A stretch of 64,000 nt of DNA, from positions 2,728,001 to 2,792,000 of the forward strand of contig JAPYXD010000403.1 of NCBI GenBank assembly GCA_030998225.1. Direction: 5' to 3'. Position numbers and translations under genes: made by a program. The notes under the pieces are model-generated. The model did no database searches. It was not told where the DNA came from and saw nothing but the letters and a program-made list of their open reading frames with translations. The DNA comes from Diplolepis rosae. Taxonomy: Eukaryota; Arthropoda; Insecta; Hymenoptera; Diplolepididae. The number at the start of each line of letters is the position of its first letter. Position 1 is the first letter of the stretch. Shown here piece after piece: positions 1 through 11,892 of this stretch.

Positions 1-483
1 CGTCTGAAACAAAAAAATCAAAATAATTTAGTTTTTTTATCACCTTGACTATCGTTTGACAAATGGGATTTTCAAAATTTGGAAATTTCGCAGAACAGTC
101 AACTTTAAAAAAAAAAAATTTTTTTTTCATGTTTTCGAGGTTGAAAACATCTGTAAAAATTGTTTAAATAAAAAAAATCTAAAAAGCATCTGTCAGACGA
201 TAGGTACATGTTTTTCACAAATTTTGATATATAACTTCAATTAATCAATCAATTAGTTTTCGAGATATCATGTCAACCAGTTACAAAAACGCAACTTTTG
301 GGAAATCGCATTTAAAGATATTCATGTATTAATCTTGGACGAAAAGTTACATACAATCAATCTGCGATGCCAGAGCCAGAAAGTACCCTTTTCAGATTAT
401 ATTCCTAGCACCTTCTAGGCCACAAAAATGCAAAAAAAAAAATCGATTTTTTTGAACCAACAAGGTAGAAGACCCCCTTAAGG
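1..483. other. AT-rich non-coding flank
   Basis: No convincing gene. The small open frame at 56-244 is a lysine/phenylalanine-rich translation of A/T runs. Homopolymer A and T tracts are frequent. Confidence 0.6.
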
Positions 484-1052
484 AAATGATTTGTTTAAAT
501 GAAATAAAATTTGTTTAATTCAAACAAAATATCTTTAAACGAAATGAATATTTGTTTGAATCAAATTAATTTTTCTTCAAAACAAAGAAATTAATTCAAT
601 GATATATGGTCAAAGATGTTTGCTTTCAAGAATAGCAATATTATTATTGAAGGACTATTTTGAAAGAGAAAAGATTATTTTTTCTTAAATTTTAATAACT
701 TCTAAAATTATGAATATTTTTTAGTGCTCTTGAGCTCATTTTAAAGATAAATTCCTATAGAATCGTCACGATTTATCAGCATAATTATGCAATTTTAATC
801 ATGCAAGAAGCTATACATGGCACAAATAAGTTCGCAAAATTTTAATACATTTTTTTGTGAAAAATATTTTTGAAAAATATATTAAATTAATATTAATAAG
901 CAAACGACTAAATTTGCGTGATTCAAAAATTAAAATTTCGCATTATTTTTTCTAACAGGTATTTATTAGACAAACTGTTAAAATTATCGTCATTATATTT
1001 ATATATATATATAAATAAAATATGTATGTTTATTTTATACTTTTCCTGGTGA

Positions 1053-1178
1053 AAAGCTGCTAAAAATGAAAAAAAAAACATTTCAATAAAATTTTATAAA
1101 ATATTCAAATATTTAAATTACATATTTTATAAATTTTTATTGAAATGTTTTTTTCTTTAATTTTTAGCAGCTTTTTGA
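1053..1178. repeat. Palindromic hairpin (MITE-like)
   Basis: Two arms of about 50 bp (1053-1105 and 1121-1178) are near-perfect inverted copies. They start and end with the agctgctaaaaat / atttttagcagct pair, with a short AT loop. The form is typical of a tiny foldback MITE; the superfamily is not identifiable. Confidence 0.65.
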
Positions 1179-1410
1179 TGCCCACCAATATATACAAGTA
1201 TAAATTTCATCACAATCCGAGAATCTTCAGAGTTGTAAATGTATGCAAAAGTTTTAACAGTTTTGTCCAATAAAATATTATACGTTTTAGGAAAAAAATG
1301 CGAGATTAAAATTTTCTATTTGTGGAATTTTAGTGCTTATTGTCTTTCATAACCTCAAATTTTCCTTTACATATATAAAGCATTATTGTATTTATTTACA
1401 TTTCAATAGT

Positions 1411-1690
1411 CGGTTGTCGAAAATCCGACATTCGACTCAGCGCTTGCTCGTATTCGAATGCCGGAAAGCGACTCACGTTTGAGTCGGTTGTCGAAAATCC
1501 GACACTCCACTCAGTGCTTGCTCTTATTCGAATTTCGGAAAGCGAATCACGTGTGAATCGGTTGTCGAAAATCCGACATTCGACTCAGCGCTTGCTCGTA
1601 TTCAAATGTCGGAAAGCGACTCACGCTTGAGTCGGTTGAAGAAAAATCCGACATTTGATCACGTCGAAAAGCCGACTCGAGTCGAATCGA
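1411..1690. repeat. Tandem repeat, about 74-bp unit, 4 copies
   Basis: Units begin with cggttgtcgaaaatccgac at about 1411, 1484, 1559 and 1633. They alternate CGACTC and GAGTCG boxes with attcgaat palindromes. The last unit is degenerate and runs into gtcgactcgagtcgaatcg-like sequence. Clearly more GC/CpG-rich than its surroundings. Confidence 0.8.
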
Positions 1691-1734
1691 ATTATTTTGC
1701 ACATCACTGCATAAAATATACATCCTGTCCCGAA

Positions 1735-2230
1735 ATGTCTTGACGAGAATTTGTAGACCTCATTTAGGCAAACAATTTTCTATCTAAACGTTTTTTTTGT
1801 ATCTCACATATTTTGTCTAAAAAATGGAATTTTTGAATTTTAATCGTATTTTTTGGAATTGAAACGAAAAATATATGTTTTATCAGAAACTGCGTCAGAC
1901 AAAATTCGTAGATCTATTTGAAACGAACAACTTTGTATTCTTACGTTTTTTTCGTATATTTTACACATTATTGCTAAAAAATTGAATTTTGGATTTTCAA
2001 TAGTTATTTTTTAAATTAAAAAGAAAAATATGCATCTTATGAAAAAATGTTACAATTCAAATTTGTAGGTCTTTATTTATTCCACAATACTGTATCATAA
2101 CGTTTTTTCGTATCTCGTATATATTAACTGGAAAATGGAATTTTGATATTGACTTTTTTCGAATTTGAATCTGCTGTAACATTTATAATTTTGATTTAAT
2201 CAAAAAATGTTATTGGGATAATTTGTAGAG
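1735..2230. repeat. Degenerate tandem repeat, about 157-bp unit
   Basis: Units start with a gtaga/gtagg-tct-tt motif at about 1753, 1909, 2066 and 2224. Each contains an aacgtttttttcgtat stretch followed by an aaaaatggaatttttga stretch. The reverse complement of the same repeat appears at about 50385-50660, so it is a dispersed satellite-like repeat. Confidence 0.65.
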
Positions 2231-2436
2231 ATTTATGAGCACTATCAAAAACCAGCATTGGAATTTTTGATTTTTTCAAAAAGTTATTTTCAAAAACACA
2301 AAAGTAGTGCTCAATCCCTCAATTTTGATTGGATGTGGCTGGTTAACGAACTTGTCCTTACTTTTTCGGCTCCGATAAAGTGTGCCATACCTATTTTTGC
2401 CTGAGTTCTAATTTTCGTGGATGAAAACTACCTTAA

Positions 2437-2960
2437 GGTGGCTTGAGCGTTTGGTGTCGTATGAAGTGAGGGGCACCGTAGGGGCACGTGTTATATGAAT
2501 GCTCATTGCTACTTATTTTTTTAATAATCATATGTATTATAGTAACATCTGAGTAGAAGGGTAAGAAATCGCGGAAATGTCCCCGGAAAAAAGCGATAGT
2601 AAAAAATTATTAGTTTCACCTCGAGGCGATTTCTATATTCTGTACCTTTTTCGCAATTTTCTCTTGATTGAAGTCGTTAACCCTTCGTTTTTATAATACT
2701 AATAGATTCCTCGAAATCGAAAGTACTAGTATATATTTGATTTATGCGGACTTGTGTTTTGTTCCGCAGTTTCGCCGATTTTGACGAGGAATCCCATAAG
2801 ACTACGTGTTAAACTGACATTTTTTCGGTAGCGATTTTTTCGGCAATGACATCGTCAACCACGGTATTTCTTTTTTCCAAATAAATCTAGCATATTTTAT
2901 TAAGATAATCTCTAAGTTTCAGAGCAGTCTGTAATTTTTTTCAAAAACGATCAAGCAACC
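2437..2960. mobile_element. 524-bp MITE with TTAA duplication
   Basis: TTAA at 2433-2436 and 2961-2964 flanks termini GGTGGCTTGAGCGTTT and its imperfect reverse complement (aaacgatcaagcaacc). No ORF. TTAA target duplication is known for piggyBac and Kolobok-type elements, so a non-autonomous relative is the likely reading. It sits inside the inverted-arm block of 484-3175. Confidence 0.6.
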
Positions 2961-3594
2961 TTAATGAAACAAAATTTTTTTGATTCAAACAAAATATCTT
3001 TGGACCAAATAAATATTTGTTCGAATCAAATAAATTTCTGCCTTCTATCAAACCATTTATATCTTTGACCATATGTCATTGAATTAATTTCTTTGTTTTG
3101 AAGAAAACTTAATTTGATTCAAAAAAATATTTATTTCGTTTAAAGATATTTTGTTTGAATTAAACAAATCATTTCTATAAATCAAAGAAAGTCGTCCAAA
3201 CAAATTATATTCTTTCAATCAATCAAATCTTTTTTCTGAGTGCACTTATTTTGATTTAGAGTGAAATAAAGCGTACTTACCAAAGGTGATCCTGATTTAT
3301 CTAAGAATTCCCAGTAAAATTGTTAGAAAAGGAAATTCTAACAATATCCTTAAAAGACGGCACAAAAAATAATTGTTTCATTTGAAATATTTCATTAATT
3401 GCAATTTGAAATGATTTCCATAAATAAATTTCCTAGTTTTCTAAAGTCCGAGAACTATTTCAATTTTTTCGATATATAACTAAAATTGCTTTAAATTATA
3501 TAGATTTAGTTTAAAATCGCTTCAAAATCGAGGACATTTTACAATTGGAATTGTTTGCAATTAAAATTTTTGTAAAGAGGAACCATTATAATTA

Positions 3595-3847
3595 TGTGAC
3601 CGGGATCGCAAACTGAGGGAAGGGAAGGAGGGGACGCCGAGAAGGTACACACAGTAAAAAGAGTGATCTCAGTAAATAAGTTTATTGTGACTTACACTTA
3701 TCCGCCACAAAACCGCGAAGCACAATCAAACGAGGCACGATACTTTGGCTCGCAGCAACACACCGCAGTCGATTCGTCTAGCGACACACTCAATCTCCTT
3801 ACAATCTCCTAGACTCCTAATAGTCTACCTATTTCTAAACATTTACA
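3595..3847 (-). repeat. Candidate LTR of Gypsy family A
   Basis: The plus-strand text begins TGTGACCGGGATCG and ends ..atttaca (TG...CA). In minus orientation it contains a polyadenylation signal (cacaataaac, near 3680) about 80 bp before the end. It lies beyond the accessory ORF, where a 3' LTR belongs. No second copy is in the window, so the inner boundary is uncertain. Confidence 0.5.
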
Positions 3848-3986
3848 CTATTATATTACTGTTAAAAAAACGATTCGCTTGATTTTATTTATTTATTTTA
3901 TTTATTTATACCAAAAAAAACTTTTATTATTTTGATCCTTTTACTAGTTAAACAGATATAATTTCTTAAACATAGCTTTCTTAATT

Positions 3987-4502
3987 TTAGTTTTTATTTC
4001 CTTTATATATCACTGTCTTTGTCGAATCGTCTGATTCTGTTTCGCTGTCACTGTCTGCGTCTTTCTCTTTCTCGTCTTCTTCTAATTCTTTTAGTGCTTT
4101 TCTTAATTCTTTTACGAAGTCTTCTTCTTGTTTCTTCTTTTCTTCCCATTCTTTCTTTTTTTCTTCATAACTCCTTATTCCCCATTTCTCTCTTGTTTCT
4201 TTTATTATCTTTAGGATTTCTTCTTGCATTTTTTTCTCTTTCTTGACTTTAGGTTCTTGTCCTTTTTGTTTTAGCTTTTCTTCTTTGTGTATCTTCTTAA
4301 ATTCGTTTTTTAATTCTATTTCCTTCCCTGCCTCTTCTCTTCTTCTTATTTCTTGTTTCCTCTCTTTTGCTTCCTCCAAAGATTCTGGGGTCAGCGGGGT
4401 CTGGAGCAGGTCTAGCAGCCTTGGGCCTTTGTGCTTCAGGGATTCTGCGACCGTTATATCTCGGTAGCACTGCTTAAATTTTAGTTTTGGTTTCTGCTCC
4501 AT
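3987..4502 (-). CDS. Accessory coiled-coil ORF downstream of integrase (171 aa)
   Basis: An uninterrupted 171-residue frame begins about 60 bp after the integrase end. Residues about 1-45 are ordinary and residues 45-145 are extremely Lys/Glu-rich with heptad-like spacing (predicted coiled coil). The tail is Asp/Ser/Glu-acidic and ends KTVIYKGNKN. No signal peptide or membrane segment is visible, so it is not an envelope protein. Its position equals the env/ORF3 slot of errantivirus-like elements. It is the only intact frame in this copy while pol is broken. Function unknown; family A copy 2 is truncated before this region, so conservation cannot be tested here. Confidence 0.7.
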   Translation of the reverse strand: MEQKPKLKFKQCYRDITVAESLKHKGPRLLDLLQTPLTPESLEEAKERKQEIRRREEAGKEIELKNEFKKIHKEEKLKQKGQEPKVKKEKKMQEEILKIIKETREKWGIRSYEEKKKEWEEKKKQEEDFVKELRKALKELEEDEKEKDADSDSETESDDSTKTVIYKGNKN

Positions 4503-4559
4503 AATCTGTTAACATAATTATTTCTGTTATATCTCTATATCGGTTTTGTCAATTTACTA

Positions 4560-5800
4560 CTCTATGTGTGTTTATATTTGTGAATTTAGCCTTTTCTATA
4601 TATTTTTTAATGTCTTTTACGTTCCAATTGCCAAGTGACTTACCTTTTTTGTTTTATGTTTCGTAAATTGTTGTTGAAATTTTTCTTTTGATGAAAAATG
4701 GACCTTCAAAGTTTTTATTTAATTTGTTCGCTATATTATCTGCTTTATTGGACAATGTTTTTTCGCTTCTTAGTATTCGTTCCCCGATTTCATAGCTAAT
4801 TGGTCTACGCCTTAAGTTATACATGGTATTTTGCTTGTCTTTCGTTAGCTACTATTGAATTTTTTTGTACTTCGTCTTTTATTATTTTTAATCTATTTAG
4901 TCTTTCTACCCATTTACCTATTTCCTGTGATTCTATTTCCTCAGCGTTTATTAAATCTTTGTTTAATTTCTGTGTTGGTTCTAATTCCCTTCCGAAGTTT
5001 AAGAATGCTGGTGTGAAACCTGTTGATGCATGTTTACTTGTATTTAGCGCGAATTGTAGGTCTTCCAAATTTTCATCCCATTCTCTATGGTCTTTTTCAA
5101 GGTACGCTTTGATCGCAGTTTTTATTGATCTGTTACATCTTTCTGTTGGGTTTGATTGTGGATGGTATCGTGGTGTTTTCGAATGTCGTATTCCGAAGTT
5201 TTGCGTTAACTTCACCATGATTCTGTTTACGAATTCTTTTCCGTTGTCTGTAAACTATATTCTTGGTGTTCCCCATTTCGATATGATTTTTCTGTGGAAT
5301 TCCTTTTCTATCGTTGTTGCTACTTTGTTTATTACTGGAATCATTTCCACCCATTTGGTGAACATGTCTACGAAAACAAGTATATATTGGTTTTTTGCCT
5401 TTGACCCCGGCAGTGGGCCCATTATGTCTGCTGCTACTACTGTCCATGGTTCTTCGATTATTCTTTTCCCCAGTAGTCCTACTTGATTGTTCGCCTTTGG
5501 CTTTGTTCTCTGGCATATGTCGCATTCTTTTACGTACTTTGCGGTTTCGGAGTACATTCCTGGCCAAAAATAGTTTTCCGCGATTCTAGCATATGTCTTT
5601 TCCATGTCCAAATGTCCTGTTTGTTTGTTATCATGGTGTTCTGTTAGTACCTGCTCTCTTAGCTCCTTTGGTACTGTTAGTTTCCAGGGATTATTATCCA
5701 GGTTCAAGACTGATTTTAATGGATCTGTTCTGAAGTAGTAAAGTATGTCGTCTCTTATTCGCCAGTTTGGGTTTTCCGTTGGATTTTCCTTTACTTGCAT
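4560..5800 (-). pseudogene. Integrase, Gypsy family A copy 1
   Basis: The zinc-binding half has an H-H-C-C pattern (HHDNKQTGHLDMEKTYARI, then CDICQ). It is followed by the catalytic core with AADIMGPLP (first Asp), TDNGKEF (second Asp) and NPTERCNRS (Glu). A GPF-type C-terminal module (NFEGPFFI, near 4700) follows. One in-frame TAG lies at about 5252-5254, between the first and second catalytic Asp; otherwise the core frame is continuous from 5800 to 4817. The enzyme would insert cDNA into chromosomes, and the stop makes it non-functional as read. Confidence 0.85.
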
Positions 5801-5804
5801 TAGT

Positions 5805-7203
5805 TTGTCATTGTACCATTCATCCTTTACTTCGTTTGTATTGTTTTCTTTTTTTTCTTTTATTAGTGCTAGTGTACTTGCTGTTGAATTTAACTTTTCG
5901 CTTGTTCTTGATAAGGCGTCTGGTGCATAATTTAGTGAGCCTTTTCTGTATACTATCTCGTAATCGTATTCTAGTAGTTCCAGTGCTCATCTTACTAGTC
6001 GTCCTGTTGGGTTTTTTAAATTATGCAGCCATTTTAGAGCGATGTGATCTGTTAGCACTTTAAAGGTGAATCCTTCTAAGTAAGGTCTGAATTTCCGTAT
6101 TGCCCATACCACTGCTAAGCATTCCTTTTCTGATGTTGAATATTTTTTTCCGCTTCGTTGAGGCTTCTGCTTGCGAATGCTATTACGTGTTATTCGTTAT
6201 TTATATTTTGGGATAAGACAGATCCTAATCCCGTATCGCTTGCATCGGTTTCAAGTTGGAATGGATGATGAAAGTTAGGGCATGCCAGTATTGGTTTTGT
6301 CGTTAGTAATTTTTTTATTCTTTCTAATGCCTGTTCTTGTTCTATGTCCCATTTCCATTCTATTCCTTTTCTTAATAGTGTGTGTAAGGGTTCCATTATT
6401 TCTGAAAATGTTGGTATGAATCTTCTGTACCATGATGTCATTCCCATAATTCTTTGTAGTTGTTTTACATTTATTGGTGTTGGGAATTCCAATATGGTTT
6501 TTATTTTGTCTTCGTCCACTAGTAGTCCTTTCTCGTTTACTACAAATCCCAAGATTTTACTTCCGAGCATGCAAATCCGCATTTTTCTAGATTTATTGTT
6601 AATCTTGCTTGTTTAATTTTCTCTAGAACTATTCCTAAAGTTTTTAAATGTTCTTCGAAGTTCTTTTTCACTATAATTATATCATCTATGTAGCAGAATA
6701 CATTGGGTTTTAAGTCTGGTGTTATTATTTTATCCATTAAGCGCTGGAATGTAGCTGGAGCGTTTGTTAATCCGAATGGCATTCTTTTAAATTGGTACAT
6801 TCCTTTTCCTGGTACTGTGAATGCTGTTATTTTTCTTGATTCTTCTTCTAGCGGTATTTGGTGGTATGCTGAGCAAAGATCAATTTTTGATATGTATTTC
6901 GCTCATAACTACCAGGTTTGACCAGTCGCTATTCAAGGATTCGATTACGTCTTGTTCCAACATTTTATCTATTTCCTCGTACATATACTCTCTTACTTTG
7001 GGCGAGACGTGGTAATATCTTTGTTTGATTGGTTCGTGGCCTTGTACATCTATTTTGTGTTTTGTCATATGTGTGGGTTCTAGTTTTATTCCTGTTTTGT
7101 TGACTTTTCTTTCGATTAATTTTCTTAATTGCTGTCCTTGGTCTTCGTTTAGTTCTATTATGCCCTCGCATTTTTCGTTTTGTGTTTCTTTTCTTTCCTT
7201 CAA
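5805..7203 (-). pseudogene. Reverse transcriptase / RNase H, Gypsy family A copy 1
   Basis: RT motifs visible are QFKRMPFGLTNAPATFQRL (fingers/palm) and FCYIDDIIIV (catalytic YxDD), then the connection to RNase H with LETDASDTGLGSVL. The N-terminal DWSNLVVM motif at about 6925 is separated from the palm by a deletion near 6905. The frame shifts near 6560, and further breaks occur in RNase H (5930-6190). Direct comparison with the longer frame at 32064-32807 shows these are losses. Confidence 0.85.
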
Positions 7204-7354
7204 TACTCTTCCATTTTTGCTTTCTTCGTTTCGCTCTCTTTTCAGTTTTAATTTATTCTGTATTTTTTTCGGGTTCTTCCTCTATTTTATTTACCATTCG
7301 TTTGTCTGCACGCTTTGCTTTTGCTTTGACAGCTGTTTGTATTACATTTTCTTT

Positions 7355-8080
7355 TTATAAGGGACTAGAGCTAAGTACTTCTTGCCTCTGTTCTTTATTT
7401 TCTCGTGAGATTAGACTTCCCTGTCTCACTGGTATTTTGGACCATCTTGTGTCCATTATCTGTCCGACTTCAGGTAGGGTATGGTTGGTTGGGATACTCG
7501 TGGGTATTTCTACCCATTTTAGGTTGCTTGTTGGTCTTGCTTCGTGATTTTGTAACTTTGTTTTGTTTCTGGGCTTTCTTTTCTCTTCTTGGCTTCCTTT
7601 GTTTGGTTCTCTTCCATTTTCCTCTTCGTTTTCTCCCACTTTATTTTCCTTGGGGTATGTTTCTATGTTGTATTTTATTTGTGGTTTTTCTGGTAGCCAC
7701 CAGAAGTCGCAATCAGTACTTGTCCCGTTATCTCCTATTTTTGACAATTTGCAATTATTAATTTGTTGTTTGTTGGTTTTTTGATTTCGTAGTCTAATTT
7801 TTCTATTTGTTAAAAGAATTCTTTACTGATATACGAGTGGGTTGCACCTGTGTCCACTAATACTTTATATCTTGTGTTTTCCCATTTGATTATTATGTGC
7901 ATTCTTGTTTCGTCTGGTGTGTTGTCTGTTTCGATTTTCTTTGGCGATATGGCTTGGTATTTTTGCGGACTACTATTCGCCTCTAGTAGCCTCCGTTTGC
8001 GTTTCCCTGACTGTACCAACAGTCGCGTTGCATTTGTCCTTTGCCCCCGCACTTATAACATTTTATTGGATGTTGTGCTG
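7355..8080 (-). pseudogene. Protease and zinc knuckle remnant, Gypsy family A copy 1
   Basis: The aspartic protease signature LVDTGATHSYIS lies at about 7815-7850. Upstream on the minus strand a nucleocapsid-type knuckle CYKCGGKGQMQRDC is readable at about 8010-8055. It has Gln where the zinc-binding His of C-x2-C-x4-H-x4-C is expected. Between protease and RT (7355-7747) the frame is Glu/Lys/Asn-rich and low in complexity, and this copy is rearranged relative to copy 2. Confidence 0.7.
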
Positions 8081-8706
8081 TGTTGTTATTCTTTTCTCCT
8101 TTTTGTTCTCTGTATTGAGTGAACTCTCTTGCCTTTGGGTTCAACTCCCATTTTATATTTTCTTGATATCTTCCTTTATTGTTGTCATTTGTTTCTCGTT
8201 TGTTCTGTTACATGTGCTTTAGTTCTCTTTTTCGGTTTTCGTCTTTCAGGTTGTATGTTAGATTATAAACTTCATTATATTTTCCTGCCAAATTCCAAAA
8301 GTTGCTCTAAATCGGTTGATTGATTTATTAGGAAAATGTATTTATTTAAAAAGTATCTAAAAACTTCATGCAACAATAAACTGTTGAAAAAAAAAAAATT
8401 ATTTTTTTTTCTTTGTGTCAAGTCATTAGGGGCCGTTCACATAATACGTCACGCGATTTTTAGCTATTTTTTACCCCCCCTCCGATGTCACGTCATACCT
8501 CTTAATTTTATAAAACATTTTTCGTAAACGCGTACAAAATCCAGTAAAAAAAGAAGCTATTAATTATTATTGTAGATAATCTTTTCATAACTTTTATCCA
8601 ACTTTTAGAGTAACATAGATAAGCTTCGAGATCATTTAAATAATAATAATAATACTTTAGTGTAATCTTTGGTGATTTTAATTATCAATTATCAATTATC
8701 ATTTGT

Positions 8707-11700
8707 TTATTGCGAAGAACACCACGTTCGGATGTTTGTAATGACAGGCATTCCGTGCACGCTATTATCTTCTGGAAATGCAGGCACAAAATCACTATCC
8801 ACTTCTTTTTCATCAACCCAAAGAGCATCTTCTGCATAAGGAGCATCCTCATTAAAAACGCACAAAAGTTCTTTGGTACGTCGAGCTGCCACTCTTTCGG
8901 GGCGAATTTTTCTTTCTATCACAGTTGGCTTTTCTTTCTTGTGCGCTAACTTCATGTGCTGTGTGACTGCTCTCTGCGATGCCCGATAAATTCCGCAAAT
9001 TTCGCAAACCCTGTTAAATATTATCAGAGTCCATAACAAAAAGGATGATTATAATTCATTTGTTTTGAATGAACAAATTTTTTAAAGAGTGTGTGTACAT
9101 TCCTTATAGGCAGTGACAAAAATTTCAAACTCAACTGAATAATTCGAAATTATTTTCATATTCTTTGCATATTTGCATAGAAATTAACGTTTCTGAATCG
9201 ACTTTTTATATATGAATGATATAACTTTATCTACAATGAATAAACTTTTTTGCATAAATAAATTTAAATAATTATACTCACAAAATTGGTTTTAATATAT
9301 CATAACTCTGATAATATTTCATAAAAACTGAAGGGAAAATTCAGAAATTAACTACGGATTTGAAGTATGAATCTTTGATTCAATGCAAAATTACCTTCTC
9401 GCAAACGAAAATTGTAAACTTGGGCAATAACGATCGTATGGTGGTTTCATGAATTTCATGTTACAAGGCTCAAGTCTAAGGGCCAGTTGAAGAAGAAGAG
9501 AACAAAATTTATCTTTATTCTCGGAATTTTCCACAATAGTGTATCCTGCGGAGGTTTGCTTCACAGGTACTGGTGAAGGCAAAAAACCATCATGAAGTAA
9601 GTTCCAAAGGCTTGATCTTCTGATACCACAACACTGCTCTGTATCACATTTAACGATTTGAAGGAAATATTGGGACTCTCGAACATGTCTCGTATACCAT
9701 TGTTCATCAACACACAGTTCAGCAGCTGGATGTTCTTCTGGTCCAATGTATTCTGCTTCAACGAGAAAGCCATCTATTTCCAAAGATTTCCAAACTTCGG
9801 ACAAAACTGCCGTAATTCCCAACGGAACTCTGGCTTTGTCATCTTGAGATAAATAAAACACCTGATCTGGACCCAGCACTGATGCAACGGATTCAAGAGC
9901 TCGCATAGTCGCGGTACAGAATCTCGCATCTGGATGTTTTGAATGCTGATCAGCTTCAGGTCTTGCCAGTTTCACTAGTACAGTAGTAACATGGCGTTTT
10001 CTTTCTATCGTTGTCGTACGTTTAGGAAGAAGCCTCAGGTACAATCCAGAGCGGCTTATTTGTAAACCGTATTTTTGCACTTCATTGTGTAGATCATCTA
10101 ATGTGCGGCAAGTTCGAATTATTTCTGTGCGACGTCGATCATCTGAGCCCGCTCCAAATATAGCGATGTCCGATAATACCTGTAAGCACTCGCAAATATA
10201 AGTGTTTTCTGGTAATATATTTTTTAATATATAATTGTTGTGATCGAATTAAAGTGACATTAAACTTTCTTAATCAGCTGATTTTCAGTTTTTTTAAAGC
10301 AAATTTTTTATCAAGATACATATAAATCAATTTTTTGAATTAACGATATTCTGTTAATTTGTTAAATAGCGTGGAATTATCAAGGTTGAATGATGTTAAA
10401 TATTATTGGTCTACTATGCAATTGAATCAAAAATTTTGATAGAAATTCAATTGAATAGTAGACCAACAATCTTTAACATTACTTAACCCATATAAATCAA
10501 TTGTTTATCAAATTTAAAAATAAACTTTACTGAAATATATTTATAAACACACTTTCAGGAGATCAGGTTGATCATATTCGATTCTTGGCTTTCCTTTCTT
10601 ATTGCGAATTTTGAGTTGAGCTGCCATTTCAGGATTTTTTTCCAAAATATCAATCATCTTCTGTTTTTTCATCACGCAATTTTTGTTGACGTTGAGCAGC
10701 TTCTTGTTTTCGCTTCAAAGATTTCTTTTCTTCTATCAAAGCTTTTTTTATATCTTTAATTTTTTTATGTGTGTCGTCTCCTCCCAAACCAGAGTCGCGT
10801 GTGACAAGTAAACTATTCAGTTGACTTTCCAAAACTATAACTTTTTTCTGCGATTGATCTTGAGCTGGTTTTTCGCGAAGCTGTTTTGACATTAACGAGT
10901 TTTGATTTTCGTCTTTTCTCCTATCAACAGCTGTGATATCCTGGAAGCAAATAAATCAACAAATAATCACACTTTGAGAATACAGATGTTCAAATTTAAA
11001 AATTTATCATTCAATTTGTCTTGAGTATTTGCGAAGCAAATACAAGTTTTAGGTTATAAATTCGAAATTTAGAATCTCCTACTTAGTTTTCAAACATTTC
11101 TGAAGAGAGAATTATCAATACTTTTTTCATTGAAAATTAAATTTACAAATTTTTTGCAATAAAAATGATTTTTTATTCAAAATTACAAGCTCTTGTATTT
11201 ATTAATCCATACAATATCCAATAAATTTTTAGAATTATTTCTAATTAATATTAATTTCCAAGTTTCTATAGATATATTTTAGCTTTAAAAGCATAATATT
11301 CGATACCAACAATTTTTGAATAAACTGATAAAAGGCCATTAAAATTTTAATAAATTGATTTATTTATAATGTTTCAAACGAAGTTATTTACTTGATTATT
11401 GGAGGGTTCCACAGATCTTTTGTTTCTTCGAGGTTGGGTTTGACATTCTTTTTCGTAACTATTCGACACTGGAGAAGCCGCATCTACTTCGGGTGTAGAT
11501 GCTGAGAAATAACTAATAAAATTCGCTTTTTTAGCGGTCACAACGAGATTTAATTTTTTAGTTTCCTCTGCGACGGCATTTTCAAAATTTGTACTCCTTT
11601 TGAGGTTAGCCCACAAAGCGTTCAGTTTCTGCTGTATAACTTGTTTGGACTTTTTCTCTGAGTATGCTTTTTTATACGCATCGTAAAAACGATAATACAA

Positions 11701-11718
11701 ACTATTTGGATCATTCAT
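8707..11718 (-). pseudogene. Multi-exon transposase-like gene, core deleted
   Basis: Four coding exons are supported by GT-AG borders. Exon 1 is 11718-11392, starting MNDPNSLYYRF (donor after caa). Exon 2 is about 10940-10562, Lys/Gln-rich, with a frame break near 10665 and then PRIEYDQPDLLK. Exon 3 is about 10180-9393, with SQDDKARVPLGIT and CCGIRRSSLWNLL. Exon 4 is about 9011-8707, with a C2H2 finger CEICGIYRASQRAVTQHMKLAH and stop. The SQDDKARVPLG block is one I associate with a family of uncharacterised animal transposon proteins. In those a long segment follows this block before the DGF and AEYI motifs. Here the two are almost adjacent, so a large internal deletion is inferred. Likely a dead or repressor-like derivative. 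Confidence 0.65.
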
Positions 11719-11734
11719 GATTAACTGAATGAGG

Positions 11735-11880
11735 TAAAAATAGTATATTACATTACTCGAAACAAAACACAGCGATTGCAAACGAGTGTGAAGTTAGCTG
11801 CCCGAGCGAAGCGAGGGCTGCAGCCACACGAGTTGCATTCGCTGTGTTTTGTTTCGAGTAATGTAATATACTATTTTTCA
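11735..11880. repeat. Long palindrome over the transposase 5' end
   Basis: Arms 11735-11791 and 11825-11880 are almost perfect reverse complements (aaaatagtatattacattactcg and its complement, continuing through the cgctgtgttttg box). A 33-bp GC-rich loop has gagcgaagcgagggc. It sits immediately upstream of the transposase start codon (11718) and could be the promoter or a foldback insertion. Confidence 0.8.
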
Positions 11881-11892
11881 TAGCAACTGTTT

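Larger units (their letters stand above)
484..3175. repeat. Block bounded by inverted repeat arms
   Basis: The segment at about 484-625 reappears in reverse complement at about 3048-3175, including the shared core from the caaacaaaatatcttta stretch to the tatggtcaaagat stretch. A further direct partial copy lies at 2970-3045, so the right end folds on itself. No coding sequence lies inside. It could be a non-autonomous foldback element, or an older element later filled with MITEs and tandem repeats. Confidence 0.55.
3595..8330 (-). mobile_element. Ty3/Gypsy family A, copy 1 (truncated)
   Basis: Read on the minus strand the order is zinc knuckle, protease (DTGA), reverse transcriptase, RNase H, integrase, accessory coiled-coil ORF, LTR-like end. 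PR-RT-RNH-IN order is diagnostic of Ty3/Gypsy. The upstream gag is missing beyond about 8330. Relative to copy 2 (29935-35800), about 130 bp of the RT N-terminus are deleted near 6905. All pol domains carry stops or frame breaks, so this copy is dead. Confidence 0.85.

Noticed and set aside
4800..5486. 228-codon plus-strand frame opposite the integrase (and similar plus frames across 5.7-8.3 kb and 31-35 kb)
   Set aside because: Phe/Leu/Ser-rich antisense shadows of the minus-strand pol and gag genes.
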